NCBI RefSeq assembly: GCF_001422325.1 | Contig: NZ_LMMR01000005.1 | Span: forward strand, 1-64,000 | From: Leifsonia sp. Leaf264 | GTDB lineage: Bacteria > Actinomycetota > Actinomycetes > Actinomycetales > Microbacteriaceae | Reading direction: 5' to 3' | DNA: 64,000 bases | Shown: positions 22,115 through 31,062 of the stretch, in pieces | Layout: the number at the start of each line of letters is the position of its first letter | Numbering within the stretch: the stretch's first letter is position 1 | The notes under the pieces: generated by a model | The model's input: the letters and a program-made list of their open reading frames with translations, nothing else | The model's database searches: none | What the model was told of the DNA's origin: nothing | Position numbers and translations under genes: made by a program

Positions 22115-22280
22115 AGGTTGCCGGAGCTTGGCTCCTTCGGCGCGCGAACGCGCCTCCGGTCTCCGGCTATTTCTTCATCCACTGTGGAGTTCTCAAACCG
22201 GGAGCTACCCGGTGTTCTTTGCCGTCCCCTACATCAGAGGAGGCGTTCATGTTCTGTTGTCCCACCCGAGGGTGGTTCGC

Positions 22281-22352
22281 AGGGCAGACAGGACTTGAAC
22301 CTGCAACCGTCGGTTTTGGAGACCGGTGCTCTACCAATTGAGCTACTGCCCT
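22281..22352 (-). tRNA. tRNA-Trp(CCA)
   Basis: Acceptor AGGGCAG/CTGCCCT, loop CTCCAAA on stem CCGGT/ACCGA (outer C-A mismatch), T-loop TTCAAGT. First tRNA of the island in transcription order. No CCA tail encoded. Confidence 0.93.
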
Positions 22353-22380
22353 ATGTGAAGTTGTGGGGGTTAAACGAGAA

Positions 22381-22424
22381 GGGGAGCCACCTGGTGCCTG
22401 TGCGGCGACCTGAGGTGACTCCCC
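22381..22424 (-). terminator. hairpin terminator after the 45-aa gene
   Basis: GGGGAGTCACCT/AGGTGGCTCCCC, continued by GGTCGCCGCACAGGCACC, followed by TTCTCGTTT in minus sense. Confidence 0.7.
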
Positions 22425-22449
22425 TGAAAGTTCAGGAGTGGCTGGGCCA

Positions 22450-22587
22450 CTACATGGGAACCACCTGTCCGGCGGGCTTCGGCTGGTCATATCCTGCGGT
22501 CAACGTCGACCATCCGAAATCGAGCTCGGAGGCGCGCAGAATCGCGGCGCTGTGGCCGTGATTTTCTTTGCGGAACATGGGTGACAT
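22450..22587 (-). CDS. small protein, 45 aa
   Basis: Begins MSPMFRKENHGHSAAILRAS and ends AGQVVPM. Chosen start ATG 22587 has a strong ribosome site (GAAGGAGAG); an ATG nearer the motif gives a 62-codon version. Promoter motif at 22636-22644. Function unknown. Confidence 0.6.
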   Translation of the reverse strand: MSPMFRKENHGHSAAILRASELDFGWSTLTAGYDQPKPAGQVVPM

Positions 22588-22635
22588 GCTCTCTCCTTCG
22601 TTCGTTTGGGCGGCGGTTGCCGGGTTCATTACTAC

Positions 22636-22644
22636 CATGTGCGG
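22636..22644 (-). promoter_or_regulatory. phage promoter motif heading the tRNA island
   Basis: CCGCACATG followed by GTAGTAATG, minus sense. It precedes the 45-aa gene and, after the terminator at 22381, tRNA-Trp. Confidence 0.5.
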
Positions 22645-22661
22645 TTGTTATGAGTTTTGCG

Positions 22662-22683
22662 GAAACGGGAATGTTCCCGTTTC
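22662..22683 (-). terminator. hairpin terminator after 22777-23154
   Basis: GAAACGGGAA/TTCCCGTTTC with a 2-base loop in an unusually AT-rich stretch (22650-22770). Separates the protein region from the tRNA island. Confidence 0.7.
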
Positions 22684-22776
22684 GTGATACATGCTTTTGA
22701 CGGCATGCATATGAGGTAAGCAGATCAGTATGCGGGTTTATTCCCGAAACCTCAAGAAGTTTTTCAGGAACTTGTG

Positions 22777-23154
22777 CTAGCGGATTCCGCGCATCCTCTT
22801 GGCGACCTTCACGGCCTCCGGGCCGGACAGTGCGCCGGGAATCTGACCGCGGTCGATCTTCGCTTCGCGGTCTGCCCTCCAGTAGGCCCGGTCGAGTGCA
22901 CTGGTCAGTCTGGGGACCTCGCGGGCGGTGACCGTGACGTCGTCGGTGACGCGGGTGCGGCGTCCGGGGTTGAGGGTGTTGGCAGCGTAGTTGACGTCGC
23001 TGTCGGCGGATCTGATGTCGCGGAGCGCGGCGGTCAGCTGCTCGACGGTGCGAGCGGCGACGATCACCGATCCGTCGTCGGTCATGGTCACCGTCGACTG
23101 GACACGGTACCGACGGATGATGTTGTCGAGGCGTTGGGCGTCCGGTGTCAGCAC
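22777..23154 (-). CDS. hypothetical protein, 125 aa
   Basis: Begins (GTG) MLTPDAQRLDNIIRRYRVQS and ends AVKVAKRMRGIR. Basic, alpha/beta. Ribosome site GAGGAGAACC; motif CCGCGCATG at 23229-23237, about 75 bases upstream. Function unknown. Confidence 0.7.
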   Translation of the reverse strand: MLTPDAQRLDNIIRRYRVQSTVTMTDDGSVIVAARTVEQLTAALRDIRSADSDVNYAANTLNPGRRTRVTDDVTVTAREVPRLTSALDRAYWRADREAKIDRGQIPGALSGPEAVKVAKRMRGIR

Positions 23155-23253
23155 GTGGTTCTCCTCAGGGTGATGACCGCATCATGTCACGCTGGTCGGA
23201 CATCTGACGGGTGTCTGTTCAGCACCTACATGCGCGGACAGGTGATGTCCTGG

Positions 23254-24240
23254 TCAGAGGCCGGCGACGGTCCGCCAGACCTGCACGGTGATGTCGGGGT
23301 GGTCGAACCCGTCCGCGTCTGGGGAAAGCGAGTCGACGATGGCAGCGACGACAGCGTTGGAGGGCCCGTCGACCAGGTCCCGGTTGGAGGGGAGGCCGGC
23401 GACGGCTTTCGCTGTGTGAATGAGGCTGAGCGGCTCCGCAGCACCGAACCCGTCCAGGCGTTGCTCTGCCGACCCGAACAGTGTCAGGGCGCCCGCGGCG
23501 TCTCCGTGTCGTGCGGTATGGAGACCGCGGACAGCTTCGAGGATGGCCGCACCGACCACCGACCCGAGTTCCTTGTTGTGGTCGACGGCGAGCTGCAGGG
23601 TGTCTGGTGCGTCGTCGGCGCCGTCCACCGTTTCGGAAAGAGCGAGGAGTCGGAGGATACGGGCGACGTCGAGGTGCCGGCCGCTGTCGAACGCGGCGTC
23701 GGCGGAGTCGCGGAGACGGGATGCTGCGGTGACGAAGTCGGCGTTCCAGAATGCGACCGAGCCGAGGATCTCGTCACGGTCGCCGTGGCGATCCTCCGGC
23801 CAGCTGTTCGCCAGGGTCCGGGCTGCGGTGAGCTGGCCGTCGCTGATCAGTACGTTCGCGTCCAGGAGATCCGCTGCCGCAGCCACCTCGGGGCTGCCGG
23901 TGGTCACTCCCCCGGCGAGGCTCCGCGCCGCGCGGAGATGCCCGCCGAACAGAGCGTGCCGGCCTACGGCGATCCGGGCGATGTCTGCAAGCCAGTCCGG
24001 GCCGACGGTGGGGATCTGGGCGCGGAGGGCGCTGCTGTCGAACGGGTTCCGTTCCAGGGCGAACAGGGCATCCGAGATCGTGTGGAAGATGCTTCCGGTG
24101 GAGGTGCCGGGGTGGGCGCCGGCTGCGGCTGCCGACAGCAGGACACCTCCCACCGAAGTAGGCAGGTCAGACGTCCCGGCGTAGATGTCCGCGTAGGAGT
24201 CGATCGCGCTTCTGATCAGGGCGGTATCGGCGGCGGTCAT
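23254..24240 (-). CDS. TPR-like helical protein, 328 aa
   Basis: Begins MTAADTALIRSAIDSYADIY and ends VQVWRTVAGL. Almost entirely helical, with repeating 30-40-residue units such as ARSLAGG...AAAADLLDANVL and DVARILRLLALSETVDG, as in TPR-like solenoids. The ATG at 24240 directly follows the CGCCACATG motif (24259-24251) without a Shine-Dalgarno. Partner unknown. Confidence 0.65.
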   Translation of the reverse strand: MTAADTALIRSAIDSYADIYAGTSDLPTSVGGVLLSAAAAGAHPGTSTGSIFHTISDALFALERNPFDSSALRAQIPTVGPDWLADIARIAVGRHALFGGHLRAARSLAGGVTTGSPEVAAAADLLDANVLISDGQLTAARTLANSWPEDRHGDRDEILGSVAFWNADFVTAASRLRDSADAAFDSGRHLDVARILRLLALSETVDGADDAPDTLQLAVDHNKELGSVVGAAILEAVRGLHTARHGDAAGALTLFGSAEQRLDGFGAAEPLSLIHTAKAVAGLPSNRDLVDGPSNAVVAAIVDSLSPDADGFDHPDITVQVWRTVAGL

Positions 24241-24271
24241 ACCCGTTGGGCATGTGGCGGACCGTCGGTCG

Positions 24272-24808
24272 TCAGTTCGCTCCGAGAGTGATGACGGATC
24301 CGTCAGGCATCTGCATCTTGATGAGCTCGCCATCGGCGTAGAAGTGCTTCTCGTCGTCCTCGAACTGGAGGGCGGCGCCGGTGCGAGGCCAGCCTCGCTC
24401 GTCGAAGGCGATGGAGCTGCCGTCGGTGAACTCCTTCTTGGTGAGGATGCCGTGCTGGTAGAACGACTTCGTGCCGTTCGGGTGGATGAGCGCTGGGCCG
24501 TTGTCTGAGTGGAGCTGCCCGTCGGCGTCGTAGGTGCCGGTGCCGAGGTCCGGGTTGATGGTCCCGTCGGCGGCGTACATGTCCAGTCCGAGGTCGTTGG
24601 GGCTGTAGCTGGTTCCGGCGGCGGCGACGATCGCCTCGTAGTCGTCGGTGAATGCGTCGACGGGGTTGATGTCGAGGGTGATGGCTGCGGCGGTGCCTGT
24701 GCCGGCGCCGAACGTACCGGTGAGCTTGTTGCGGCGGGATTCCAGGTCGGAAAGCTCCGCAGGGGTCAGCTGCCGACGGGTGGCGGTGAGGTTCGGATTC
24801 TTGCTCAT
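24272..24808 (-). CDS. MORN-like repeat protein, 178 aa
   Basis: Begins MSKNPNLTATRRQLTPAELS. C-terminal half has GTYDADGQLHSDNGPALIHP, TKSFYQHG and KHFYADGELI, the W/Y-x-x-G pattern of MORN-like phage and bacterial proteins; the 29646-30458 protein has the same element. The ATG follows the motif CCGCACACCTACGG (24825-24812). Function unknown. Confidence 0.7.
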   Translation of the reverse strand: MSKNPNLTATRRQLTPAELSDLESRRNKLTGTFGAGTGTAAAITLDINPVDAFTDDYEAIVAAAGTSYSPNDLGLDMYAADGTINPDLGTGTYDADGQLHSDNGPALIHPNGTKSFYQHGILTKKEFTDGSSIAFDERGWPRTGAALQFEDDEKHFYADGELIKMQMPDGSVITLGAN

Positions 24809-24876
24809 ACTCCGTAGGTGTGCGGCACCTGTTTCAGGGTGCCGTTTTGCCGCGCGGTTCGCTGACCTGGGTCGTC

Positions 24877-25188
24877 TTAGTCGGCGGCGCCGCGGAGCGG
24901 GAGGATCGCGGTCAGCCGTGTCGGGTCGACGGCGGCCATCTGCTCGTACAGGCGGTTGAAGAGTCCGATGGTGTCTGTGGCTGCGTCCCAGATGACGGTG
25001 CCGGCGCGGTCGCGGATGACTCCGGGAGCCCAGTACAGCCCGCCGACGTCGTCGAGCTCCAACGTCCACGCGTTCGGGAGGGCGGTGAGCGCTGCAGCTT
25101 CGATGGAGGATGTCGGCCAGTCGTACTCGTCGACGTAGTCCGGGGTGGTGTCGAGCTCGTAGTCGAGCCGGGCATGGGTTGCTGACAT
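24877..25188 (-). CDS. hypothetical protein, 103 aa
   Basis: Begins MSATHARLDYELDTTPDYVD, acidic, ends RLTAILPLRGAAD; includes GGLYWAPGVIRDRAGTVIWD. Follows the 27-codon gene 25206-25289 by 17 bases, probably co-transcribed. Function unknown. Confidence 0.68.
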   Translation of the reverse strand: MSATHARLDYELDTTPDYVDEYDWPTSSIEAAALTALPNAWTLELDDVGGLYWAPGVIRDRAGTVIWDAATDTIGLFNRLYEQMAAVDPTRLTAILPLRGAAD

Positions 25189-25205
25189 GGTTTCTGTGTC
25201 CTTCG

Positions 25206-25289
25206 TCACTTGAGCGTTGGATTGGCGATGAACACGCCGTTTCCGTCGTCGTAGTCCGCCTGTGTGTCCCCTGCTTCGTGCACGCTCAT
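25206..25289 (-). CDS. micro-protein, 27 aa
   Basis: Reads MSVHEAGDTQADYDDGNGVF then IANPTLK. One of the best ribosome sites of the window, AGGAGGTGCCC before the ATG, and the promoter motif CGCCACATG at 25319-25311. Acidic; function unknown. Confidence 0.62.
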   Translation of the reverse strand: MSVHEAGDTQADYDDGNGVFIANPTLK

Positions 25290-25354
25290 GGGCACCTCCT
25301 GGTTGTTTGGCATGTGGCGAAGCCCCAGTCGGTGGCCAGGTCGGACAACGAAAG

Positions 25355-25378
25355 AAGCCCGCCATTGCTGACGGGCTT
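25355..25378 (-). terminator. intrinsic terminator after 25398-26153
   Basis: AAGCCCG/CGGGCTT stem with TCAGCAATGG loop followed by CTTTCGTTG in minus sense. Confidence 0.8.
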
Positions 25379-25397
25379 ATTCGGGGTGCTGATGCTG

Positions 25398-26153
25398 CTA
25401 CTTGCGCGTTTTCACCCGGCTGCTGCCTTCTGCAGCGAGGAGGATCGGGCCGAACACCGTCTCGACAATGACGTAGTCGTCGCCGAATGCGGAGTCGGGT
25501 GAGAATCCGCCGTTGTTGGTCACGTTGATCCCGAGGATCTTCAGTTCGGAACGCCCGTCGTCACCGATGATGGTGTCGCCGGCGGTCAGGTCGGTGTTGT
25601 CACGGTCCTCGGTGTCGAACTCGCGGGCGACAGGGGTGGGAACGACCGGCTTCTTCAGGATGGAGCTGACCGCTGATGCGACAACGATCTCATCCGCCGA
25701 GGCGATGGCCGCACCGTACATGTCCGCCTCCAGGGCGTTGTGGATCGCGTCGCCCCATTCCAGGAACCGTTCCTCCACTTCCTCGTCGACATCACGGTCA
25801 GCGTGCGGGGTCATGCCGTCCTGGATGGAGTTGCATGGCTCGTCCTGGCTGTCCGTCCAGAACGACACCATCTTGTCGTTCACAGTGATGTAGGTCTCCC
25901 AGCGGCCGTTGTCGTAGCCGCCGTCGACCTTCGGCTCAGGCAGTTCCTCCGGGTAGGCGGGAAGGTCCCAGCCTCCGCGGAACGTGGCCGTGCCAGCGAG
26001 CTGTACGGTCACGGGCTCCGGTGTGCCGTACACGGCAACCTCCGGTGCGGTCTGTCCGCCGGGCTTCCCGCCGAACTGTCCGCCGGCGGGCTTGCCGTCG
26101 ACGCCGATGGTGCCGGCGGTGTTGTGGATGTTGCCGTGGATGTCTTCAGGCAT
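25398..26153 (-). CDS. hypothetical protein with N-terminal GGQFGGK signature, 251 aa
   Basis: Begins MPEDIHGNIHNTAGTIGVDG, then KPAGGQFGGKPGGQTAPEVA. The N-terminal G-x-x-A-G-G-Q-F-x-G-K signature recurs in several neighbours. The rest is acidic alpha/beta. The ATG lies inside the end of the upstream gene (8-base overlap), so it is translationally coupled and needs no motif. Function unknown. Confidence 0.7.
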   Translation of the reverse strand: MPEDIHGNIHNTAGTIGVDGKPAGGQFGGKPGGQTAPEVAVYGTPEPVTVQLAGTATFRGGWDLPAYPEELPEPKVDGGYDNGRWETYITVNDKMVSFWTDSQDEPCNSIQDGMTPHADRDVDEEVEERFLEWGDAIHNALEADMYGAAIASADEIVVASAVSSILKKPVVPTPVAREFDTEDRDNTDLTAGDTIIGDDGRSELKILGINVTNNGGFSPDSAFGDDYVIVETVFGPILLAAEGSSRVKTRK

Positions 26154-26970
26154 GGGTGGGCGCTCCTGTCTTTCGGTTCAGGTTGAGTGAGTAGATGGTG
26201 TCGCCCTTGTCGTCTACGTGCGTGTCGAGGAAGTGAAGGGCGCGGTCGAGCGCGACGGTCAGGTCGTTGAGCTCCTCGAACTCCTCCGGGTCGAACCCGT
26301 CGACGGGCTTCCCGTCCGCGTCGAGCAGGGCCGACACGATGAAGAAGGGGCTTCCGTCTTCGGTGATGTCTTCCAGTTCGAGTCGCTGTGCTTGGTCGCC
26401 GAAGGAGTCGCGGAGCGTGTCGCGGATCTCGGTGGCGTTCTCGTTGTACATGCGTGTGTTGATGCGTTCGAGTTCGTAGTGGAGGAGGGTCCATTCGTTC
26501 TCGTCAGCGAACTTCGCCGGGCCGGTCAGGTCCAGTTCGTACAGTTCGGCGCTGCGCTTCGTGCCCTCTCGGAAGAACGAGTCGATGTCGTTGTTGAGGG
26601 TACGGAGGTAGTCGGCGATGTGGTCGTTGCCCTCGTACCGGTAGTTGATGACCAGCTCGCCGTTGGCGTCCACGGCTTCGGTGGCGGACATGCTGTCGTA
26701 GTCCTCCATCAGCAGCTTCGCCGGCACGGCGGTGCCCGACTCGACAGCGTCGGCAAGCACTTGGGCGCGGAGGTGCTGGGAGGCGACCTCGACGAGGCGC
26801 TGCCTGATGATCGATTCGGCGTTGGCGGTGGACAGGTCGTCGAAGTTGAACCCGATCGCAGATTCGAGTGGTGCGACCTTGCCGGTGAACTGGCCTCCGG
26901 CGGCTTCGCCGTTGGCGTTGACGGCGCCGGCCTGGGCGTGGGTGTAGCCGTTGATGTCTGGTGTGTTCAT
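26146..26970 (-). CDS. hypothetical protein with GGQFTGK signature, 274 aa
   Basis: Begins MNTPDINGYTHAQAGAVNAN, then EAAGGQFTGKVAPLESA. Long helical, acidic middle. ATG at 26970 directly after motif CCACACACCTACG (26988-26976), which fills the whole gap to the preceding gene. Coupled to 25398-26153. Function unknown. Confidence 0.72.
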   Translation of the reverse strand: MNTPDINGYTHAQAGAVNANGEAAGGQFTGKVAPLESAIGFNFDDLSTANAESIIRQRLVEVASQHLRAQVLADAVESGTAVPAKLLMEDYDSMSATEAVDANGELVINYRYEGNDHIADYLRTLNNDIDSFFREGTKRSAELYELDLTGPAKFADENEWTLLHYELERINTRMYNENATEIRDTLRDSFGDQAQRLELEDITEDGSPFFIVSALLDADGKPVDGFDPEEFEELNDLTVALDRALHFLDTHVDDKGDTIYSLNLNRKTGAPTHA

Positions 26971-26999
26971 ACCCACGTAGGTGTGTGGCGCCTCAACGC

Positions 27000-27938
27000 T
27001 CAGATGCGGCCGTTCCGTTTCGCGACCAACCAGGTGCCGAGCATGTGAAGACGGGCGAGGTCGTCGTTGTTCGTGGGGTTCGAGTCGTAGATCTTGCCGA
27101 GCTCGATCGCTGCGCGGGCCTGGTTGCAGTACCCGTATCGGTTCAGCTTCCGGAGCTCCGGCGTGTCCTCCGCTGAGATTGCGAGCAGCTCACCGGCACA
27201 GATGACGGCGACTGGGTCGGTGATCTCTCGGGTGCCGCCGACCTTCCCGTTGACGTCGAGCATGGCGTCGGCCAGCTCCATCTCGGCGGCTTCGTTGATG
27301 ACTGCCCACCGGTCCCCGATGACGATGCTGTCGACGAGCTCTTCGTGGAGGAGCCGGCCGAGGTTCTCGGACCCGAAGGTGCCGTGGTCGGATTCGTTGT
27401 GGAACTGGACACCGCCGGTCTGCTCCCACAGTGCGTGGAACGCCTGCTCACGGGTGAGCGTGTCGCGTCCTTCGAGCCTGACGGTGAACCGGATCTGCTC
27501 GAGTTCGTCCTCGTAGTCGGGCAGGTCAACGGAAGCTCCGTAGCGGCCTTCGAGGAACCCGATGGCAGCCGGTTGCTTGCGGTCGAGGTCGCCGATCCAC
27601 TGGGCGGCGGTTCGGTTGTCGGGTTTGAAGTCCAGGAACCGGAACTCGGTGAGCCCCTCCACCCAGAAGCCGCCGCCGTCCTCGTCGCGGGAGATGTCGA
27701 CGGCCATGAACACGTCTGCGTCCTGACCGATCTCCACCGGACGGAACGACGCCATGCCGCCTTCGGTGTCGAAGTCGATGGGGTCGCCGCCGATGCTGTC
27801 GAGCGGGTCAGCCTCCAGGGTGAGCGCATCTGTGACGGCCTGGTCGGGTCCGGTGGGGACGTAGGTCTCGTACTTGCCGTCTCCGTCCCGAACATTCTGG
27901 CGGGCGAGCTGTGCGGCTGTGGGCTGGTTTTCGGTCAT
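27000..27938 (-). CDS. hypothetical protein, 312 aa; N-terminus paralogous to 32409-33203
   Basis: Begins MTENQPTAAQLARQNVRDGD, then GKYETY. The AAQ-ARQ-VR-GDG-Y opening is shared with 32409-33203. Remaining residues are alpha/beta and acidic. ATG directly after motif CCACACACCTACG (27955-27943). Function unknown. Confidence 0.72.
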   Translation of the reverse strand: MTENQPTAAQLARQNVRDGDGKYETYVPTGPDQAVTDALTLEADPLDSIGGDPIDFDTEGGMASFRPVEIGQDADVFMAVDISRDEDGGGFWVEGLTEFRFLDFKPDNRTAAQWIGDLDRKQPAAIGFLEGRYGASVDLPDYEDELEQIRFTVRLEGRDTLTREQAFHALWEQTGGVQFHNESDHGTFGSENLGRLLHEELVDSIVIGDRWAVINEAAEMELADAMLDVNGKVGGTREITDPVAVICAGELLAISAEDTPELRKLNRYGYCNQARAAIELGKIYDSNPTNNDDLARLHMLGTWLVAKRNGRI

Positions 27939-27961
27939 GCCACGTAGGTGTGTGGCCGAGC

Positions 27962-28471
27962 TCAGCTCTCCGGGTGGAGCTTCACCCACATGCGGCGAGT
28001 CAGCTCGTCCAAGTCCACGTATTCGGTGACGTCCCGGTTGGTGGTGCCGTCCTCGTTCAACGCGAAAGCGTTGTAGGAGCCGTCGTGGTTCTGCAGGTTC
28101 GAGACGGATTGGTCGTCGCGGAGCTCATCCCAGGTCATGGCGTGAAGCGTGGCGAGGCGAGCGTCGCGTCGGGCGTCGTTCCGTCTCTCATCGGCGGTGC
28201 GGCGGGCTTTCGCTGCCGCTTGCTTCCGCTTGTATGCAGCGGCGGTGTACGTGTTCGTGCCGGACCCTTCGCAGCCCCAGCAGACGCCGTACGCGAAGTC
28301 GCCTGACCCGCCGCATTTCCAGCATGGGACGGTGACGTACTCGTCAGCGGGAGCGAGGGTGACCTCCGAAGCGGTCGGCTCGTCCTTGCCGGTGAACTGG
28401 CCGCCAGCCGGGGCGCCTGCGGCGTCGCGTGTTCCGGCTGGGCGGTGCTTCTGTGGGTTGTTGGTGACCAT
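27962..28471 (-). CDS. DnaJ-type zinc-finger-like protein, 169 aa
   Basis: Begins MVTNNPQKHRPAGTRDAAGA with PAGGQFTGKDEPTASEVTLA. Then CWKCGGSGDFAYGVCWGCEG, two CxxCxGxG units like the DnaJ cysteine-rich zinc finger, and a basic helix KRKQAAAKARRTADERRNDA. The ribosome site TAGGAGGATAG is strong. Possibly nucleic-acid or protein binding; function unknown. Confidence 0.75.
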   Translation of the reverse strand: MVTNNPQKHRPAGTRDAAGAPAGGQFTGKDEPTASEVTLAPADEYVTVPCWKCGGSGDFAYGVCWGCEGSGTNTYTAAAYKRKQAAAKARRTADERRNDARRDARLATLHAMTWDELRDDQSVSNLQNHDGSYNAFALNEDGTTNRDVTEYVDLDELTRRMWVKLHPES

Positions 28472-28485
28472 CGCCGTCTATCCTC

Positions 28486-29646
28486 CTACCAGCCGCGCGG
28501 AGGCCGCGCCGCACCGATGTGCAGGTTCAGGACGTGGAGTGCAGCCTCACGTGCATCCTGGTCGGTGGTGTCGTCAGCGAGCTTCTGCAGACGGGCACGC
28601 TCCGCGCGGTACTGGTCCATGCGAGGTGCGAGCTTGTCGAATGCGAAGTCGACGGTGTCCATGGTGCGGCCTGACTTGACCTTCTGGTACACCTTCTTCT
28701 TCCATTCGAGGATGACGGCGTCGGTGGTCGTTTCACGCTTGGCGGCGATGCCGTCCAGAACCTCGGTGACGAGCCGGACCTTGCCGGCTTCGTACTGCGG
28801 GTTCTCTCCGAAGCCGAAGTAGACGAGGGACTCGACGGCGCTGATAGCGGCGGACTGGGCGGTGACTTCGTTGTTGAAAGGGCGGTTCCAGTCGTCGTAG
28901 ATCGGTTCGCCGGTGGCGGTGACGATCGCCTTGGCTTTCGCCTTCGCTTCCTTCTCCGCCTTCTTGCGGTCACGTTCGGCGCGCTCAGCTTCCTTGCGCT
29001 CACGTTCGATGCGCATCTCGTCCGGCTCCAGCTTGCATTCCCGCGGGTTGGAGAGGTCGATGACAGGCGCTGACGGGTAGCAGCGGGTGCAGGCCATGTC
29101 GGCAGCCAGGTCGACGATCTCGTCTTCGTCCATGCCGGACACGCTCGGCAGCCAGCCGAACCGGGTGGTCGGGTAGCAGGTGGAGCAGCTGCGGGAGCGG
29201 TGAACGTGACCGTTGCCGTTCAGCACACGGAAAGCGCGGGTCCATCCGCCGCGGGCGTCGAACTCATCGTCGAGCGGCTTGATGCGCTCATCGACGTCGT
29301 CGACCAACGCCTGAAGCTTGGCGATCTTCTCCGTGTGGTACTCGAGGCTGCTGTCGGTCAGGACATCCCAGCGGTTCCGCTGCCGGCCGGGGTTCTCCTC
29401 CCGGTACTTCGTCTCCTGGTTGTGCTTGAACACCGCGTCTGAGTGCTGCGCGAGCGGCGCTGCGGACTTCTCCCGCTCGATGAACAGAGCTTCCAGCTGC
29501 AGGTCCACCTCGATCGGAGTTTCGTTGGCGTGTCGGCCGACGACGATCTCGTTCGGCTCCCCGTGGGTGCGGATGGAGAACTCCCCGGAGGAAGCGTGCG
29601 CGCCCTTACGGGCTCCGCCGCGGTTGGGGGTGCTGGGTCCAGGCAT
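28486..29646 (-). CDS. actinobacterial mobile-element CxxC protein, 386 aa
   Basis: Begins MPGPSTPNRGGARKGAHASS, with GEFSIRTHGEPNEI. Two CxxC pairs, RSCSTCYPTTRFGWLPSVSG and ADMACTRCYPSAPV, probably one zinc site, then a Lys/Glu/Arg-rich coiled coil (ERERKEAERAERDRKKAEKE) near residues 215-250. This CSTCY...ACTRCYPSAP arrangement recurs in actinobacterial phage and plasmid proteins of unknown role. ATG overlaps the upstream stop by one base; ribosome site AAGGAGC. Confidence 0.78.
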   Translation of the reverse strand: MPGPSTPNRGGARKGAHASSGEFSIRTHGEPNEIVVGRHANETPIEVDLQLEALFIEREKSAAPLAQHSDAVFKHNQETKYREENPGRQRNRWDVLTDSSLEYHTEKIAKLQALVDDVDERIKPLDDEFDARGGWTRAFRVLNGNGHVHRSRSCSTCYPTTRFGWLPSVSGMDEDEIVDLAADMACTRCYPSAPVIDLSNPRECKLEPDEMRIERERKEAERAERDRKKAEKEAKAKAKAIVTATGEPIYDDWNRPFNNEVTAQSAAISAVESLVYFGFGENPQYEAGKVRLVTEVLDGIAAKRETTTDAVILEWKKKVYQKVKSGRTMDTVDFAFDKLAPRMDQYRAERARLQKLADDTTDQDAREAALHVLNLHIGAARPPRGW

Positions 29647-30458
29647 CAGTTGAGCTCCTTGTTGCTGTAGGTGACGTTGATCGTCGGGTCGTTGTCGGCG
29701 ACGTTGGTGTCGCGGGGGAAGGTGGTCTGGGAGTACGACTCGGCGAAGTTCTTCACGGGACGCATCAGCTCCCAGTAGTCGGGTGAGTCCGGGTGCGGTC
29801 CGCCAGGCAGGTGGACGTGGATGTGCACCTCGTCGGCACCCGAGGTGACGTCGATGGCGGCGTCCTGCCGGATGATCCCCATCTGCTGGGCGTAGCTGAT
29901 GGCGTCGGTCAGCTTCTCGTGGGTGTCAGCGATCGTGTCTGCGGTGCTCCAGCCGCGTCCGGTTCGGACGGTCGCCGGGATGCCATCGGCGAAGGTGGCG
30001 TTCGCCCATTTCGAGCCGGGAGGTGTGGGTGCTGCGACCGGGTTGCCGTGCATGAACCACTGCGGCTTGTCTGCGGAGTTCGCTGCTGGGATGAACGCCG
30101 GGGCGCCGTCCCGGTGGAGTTCGTCATCCTTGTAGAAGCGGGTCTCTCCGGTGATGGAGACGGTGGTCTCGCAGCGGCGGTCTGCGGACACCCAGTGCTG
30201 CCGGCCGTCCGGGTCGACGCTGATCAGGGTGAGGTGCAGGGGTGGGCCGTCCAGGTCCGGTTCGATGAACTCGCCGGAGGTCAGGGAACGGCCGTCGTAG
30301 TCGAAGATCGGTGTGCCGGTCAGGTCCAGCGCATCGATCTCGGCCGGGTTGTTGCGGTAGGAGGTGAACACCGTTGACGGGATCCCCGGTGCTGTGAGCT
30401 CCCCGAAGTCGCGGGCGCGCGGCTGCTTCGTTGCGGTTCCTGTCGCGTTCTTGGCCAT
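29646..30458 (-). CDS. MORN-like repeat protein, 270 aa
   Basis: Begins MAKNATGTATKQPRARDFGE. TRFYKDDELHRDGAPAFIPA and QWFMHG resemble the element in 24272-24808. ATG follows the motif variant CCGCACACTTACG (30476-30464). Overlaps the next gene by one base (TGATG). Function unknown. Confidence 0.7.
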   Translation of the reverse strand: MAKNATGTATKQPRARDFGELTAPGIPSTVFTSYRNNPAEIDALDLTGTPIFDYDGRSLTSGEFIEPDLDGPPLHLTLISVDPDGRQHWVSADRRCETTVSITGETRFYKDDELHRDGAPAFIPAANSADKPQWFMHGNPVAAPTPPGSKWANATFADGIPATVRTGRGWSTADTIADTHEKLTDAISYAQQMGIIRQDAAIDVTSGADEVHIHVHLPGGPHPDSPDYWELMRPVKNFAESYSQTTFPRDTNVADNDPTINVTYSNKELN

Positions 30459-30531
30459 GTGGTCGTAAGTGTGCGGCCGGGAACTCCGGGTGTCGCCGCA
30501 TCCGAATAGGATCTGCCGGGAGGAGGTTCTG

Positions 30532-30990
30532 ATGACCGAGTTCGTTTCCGCCACTGCGCACATTGACGGCGACTACCGCTACACGCTGACTCGCGTGTGG
30601 GATCCGGCGTTGCCGACGATGACGTATGTGCTGCTGAACCCGAGCACCGCCGATGCTGTCGAGCTCGATCCGACGTTGCGGAGGTGTGTTGCTTTCGCGA
30701 AGCGTGAAGGGTTCGGCGGGATGGTGATCCTCAACCTCTACGCGTTCCGGACGAAGGATCCGAAGGTGATGCTGGCTGCGGCGGACCCTGTTGGGCCTGA
30801 GAACGACCTGGTATTCGCCGGCGTGACCGGCACCGTCGTCGCTGGGTGGGGCACGAACGCTGATCCCGCCCGCGTGGCGCAGGCGGTCGCGCTGCTACCG
30901 CAGCTTCATGCTCTGGGTGTCACCAAGGACGGGCACCCTCGGCATCCGTTGTACGTGCGCGGGGATGCACCACTGGTTGAGTGGCCGTAG
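30532..30990 (+). CDS. DUF1643 family protein
   Basis: 152 codons. TLTRVWDPALPTMTYVLLNP, STADAVELDPTLRRCVAFAK and VILNLYAFRTKDP are hallmarks of DUF1643, widespread in phages and bacteria without an established function. Strong ribosome site GGGAGGAGG. It is one of few plus-strand genes here, divergent from 29646-30458 and convergent with 31063-31938. Confidence 0.9.
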   Translation: MTEFVSATAHIDGDYRYTLTRVWDPALPTMTYVLLNPSTADAVELDPTLRRCVAFAKREGFGGMVILNLYAFRTKDPKVMLAAADPVGPENDLVFAGVTGTVVAGWGTNADPARVAQAVALLPQLHALGVTKDGHPRHPLYVRGDAPLVEWP

Positions 30991-31020
30991 TAAGTCGAGC
31001 CCCACTGCTGCGAATGCAGA

Positions 31021-31050
31021 AGGAGGGCCGCACCGTGGCGCGACCCTCCT
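31021..31050. terminator. bidirectional hairpin terminator
   Basis: AGGAGGGCCGC/GCGACCCTCCT between the convergent genes 30532-30990 and 31063-31938. Confidence 0.7.
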
Positions 31051-31062
31051 GCCCAACGACGA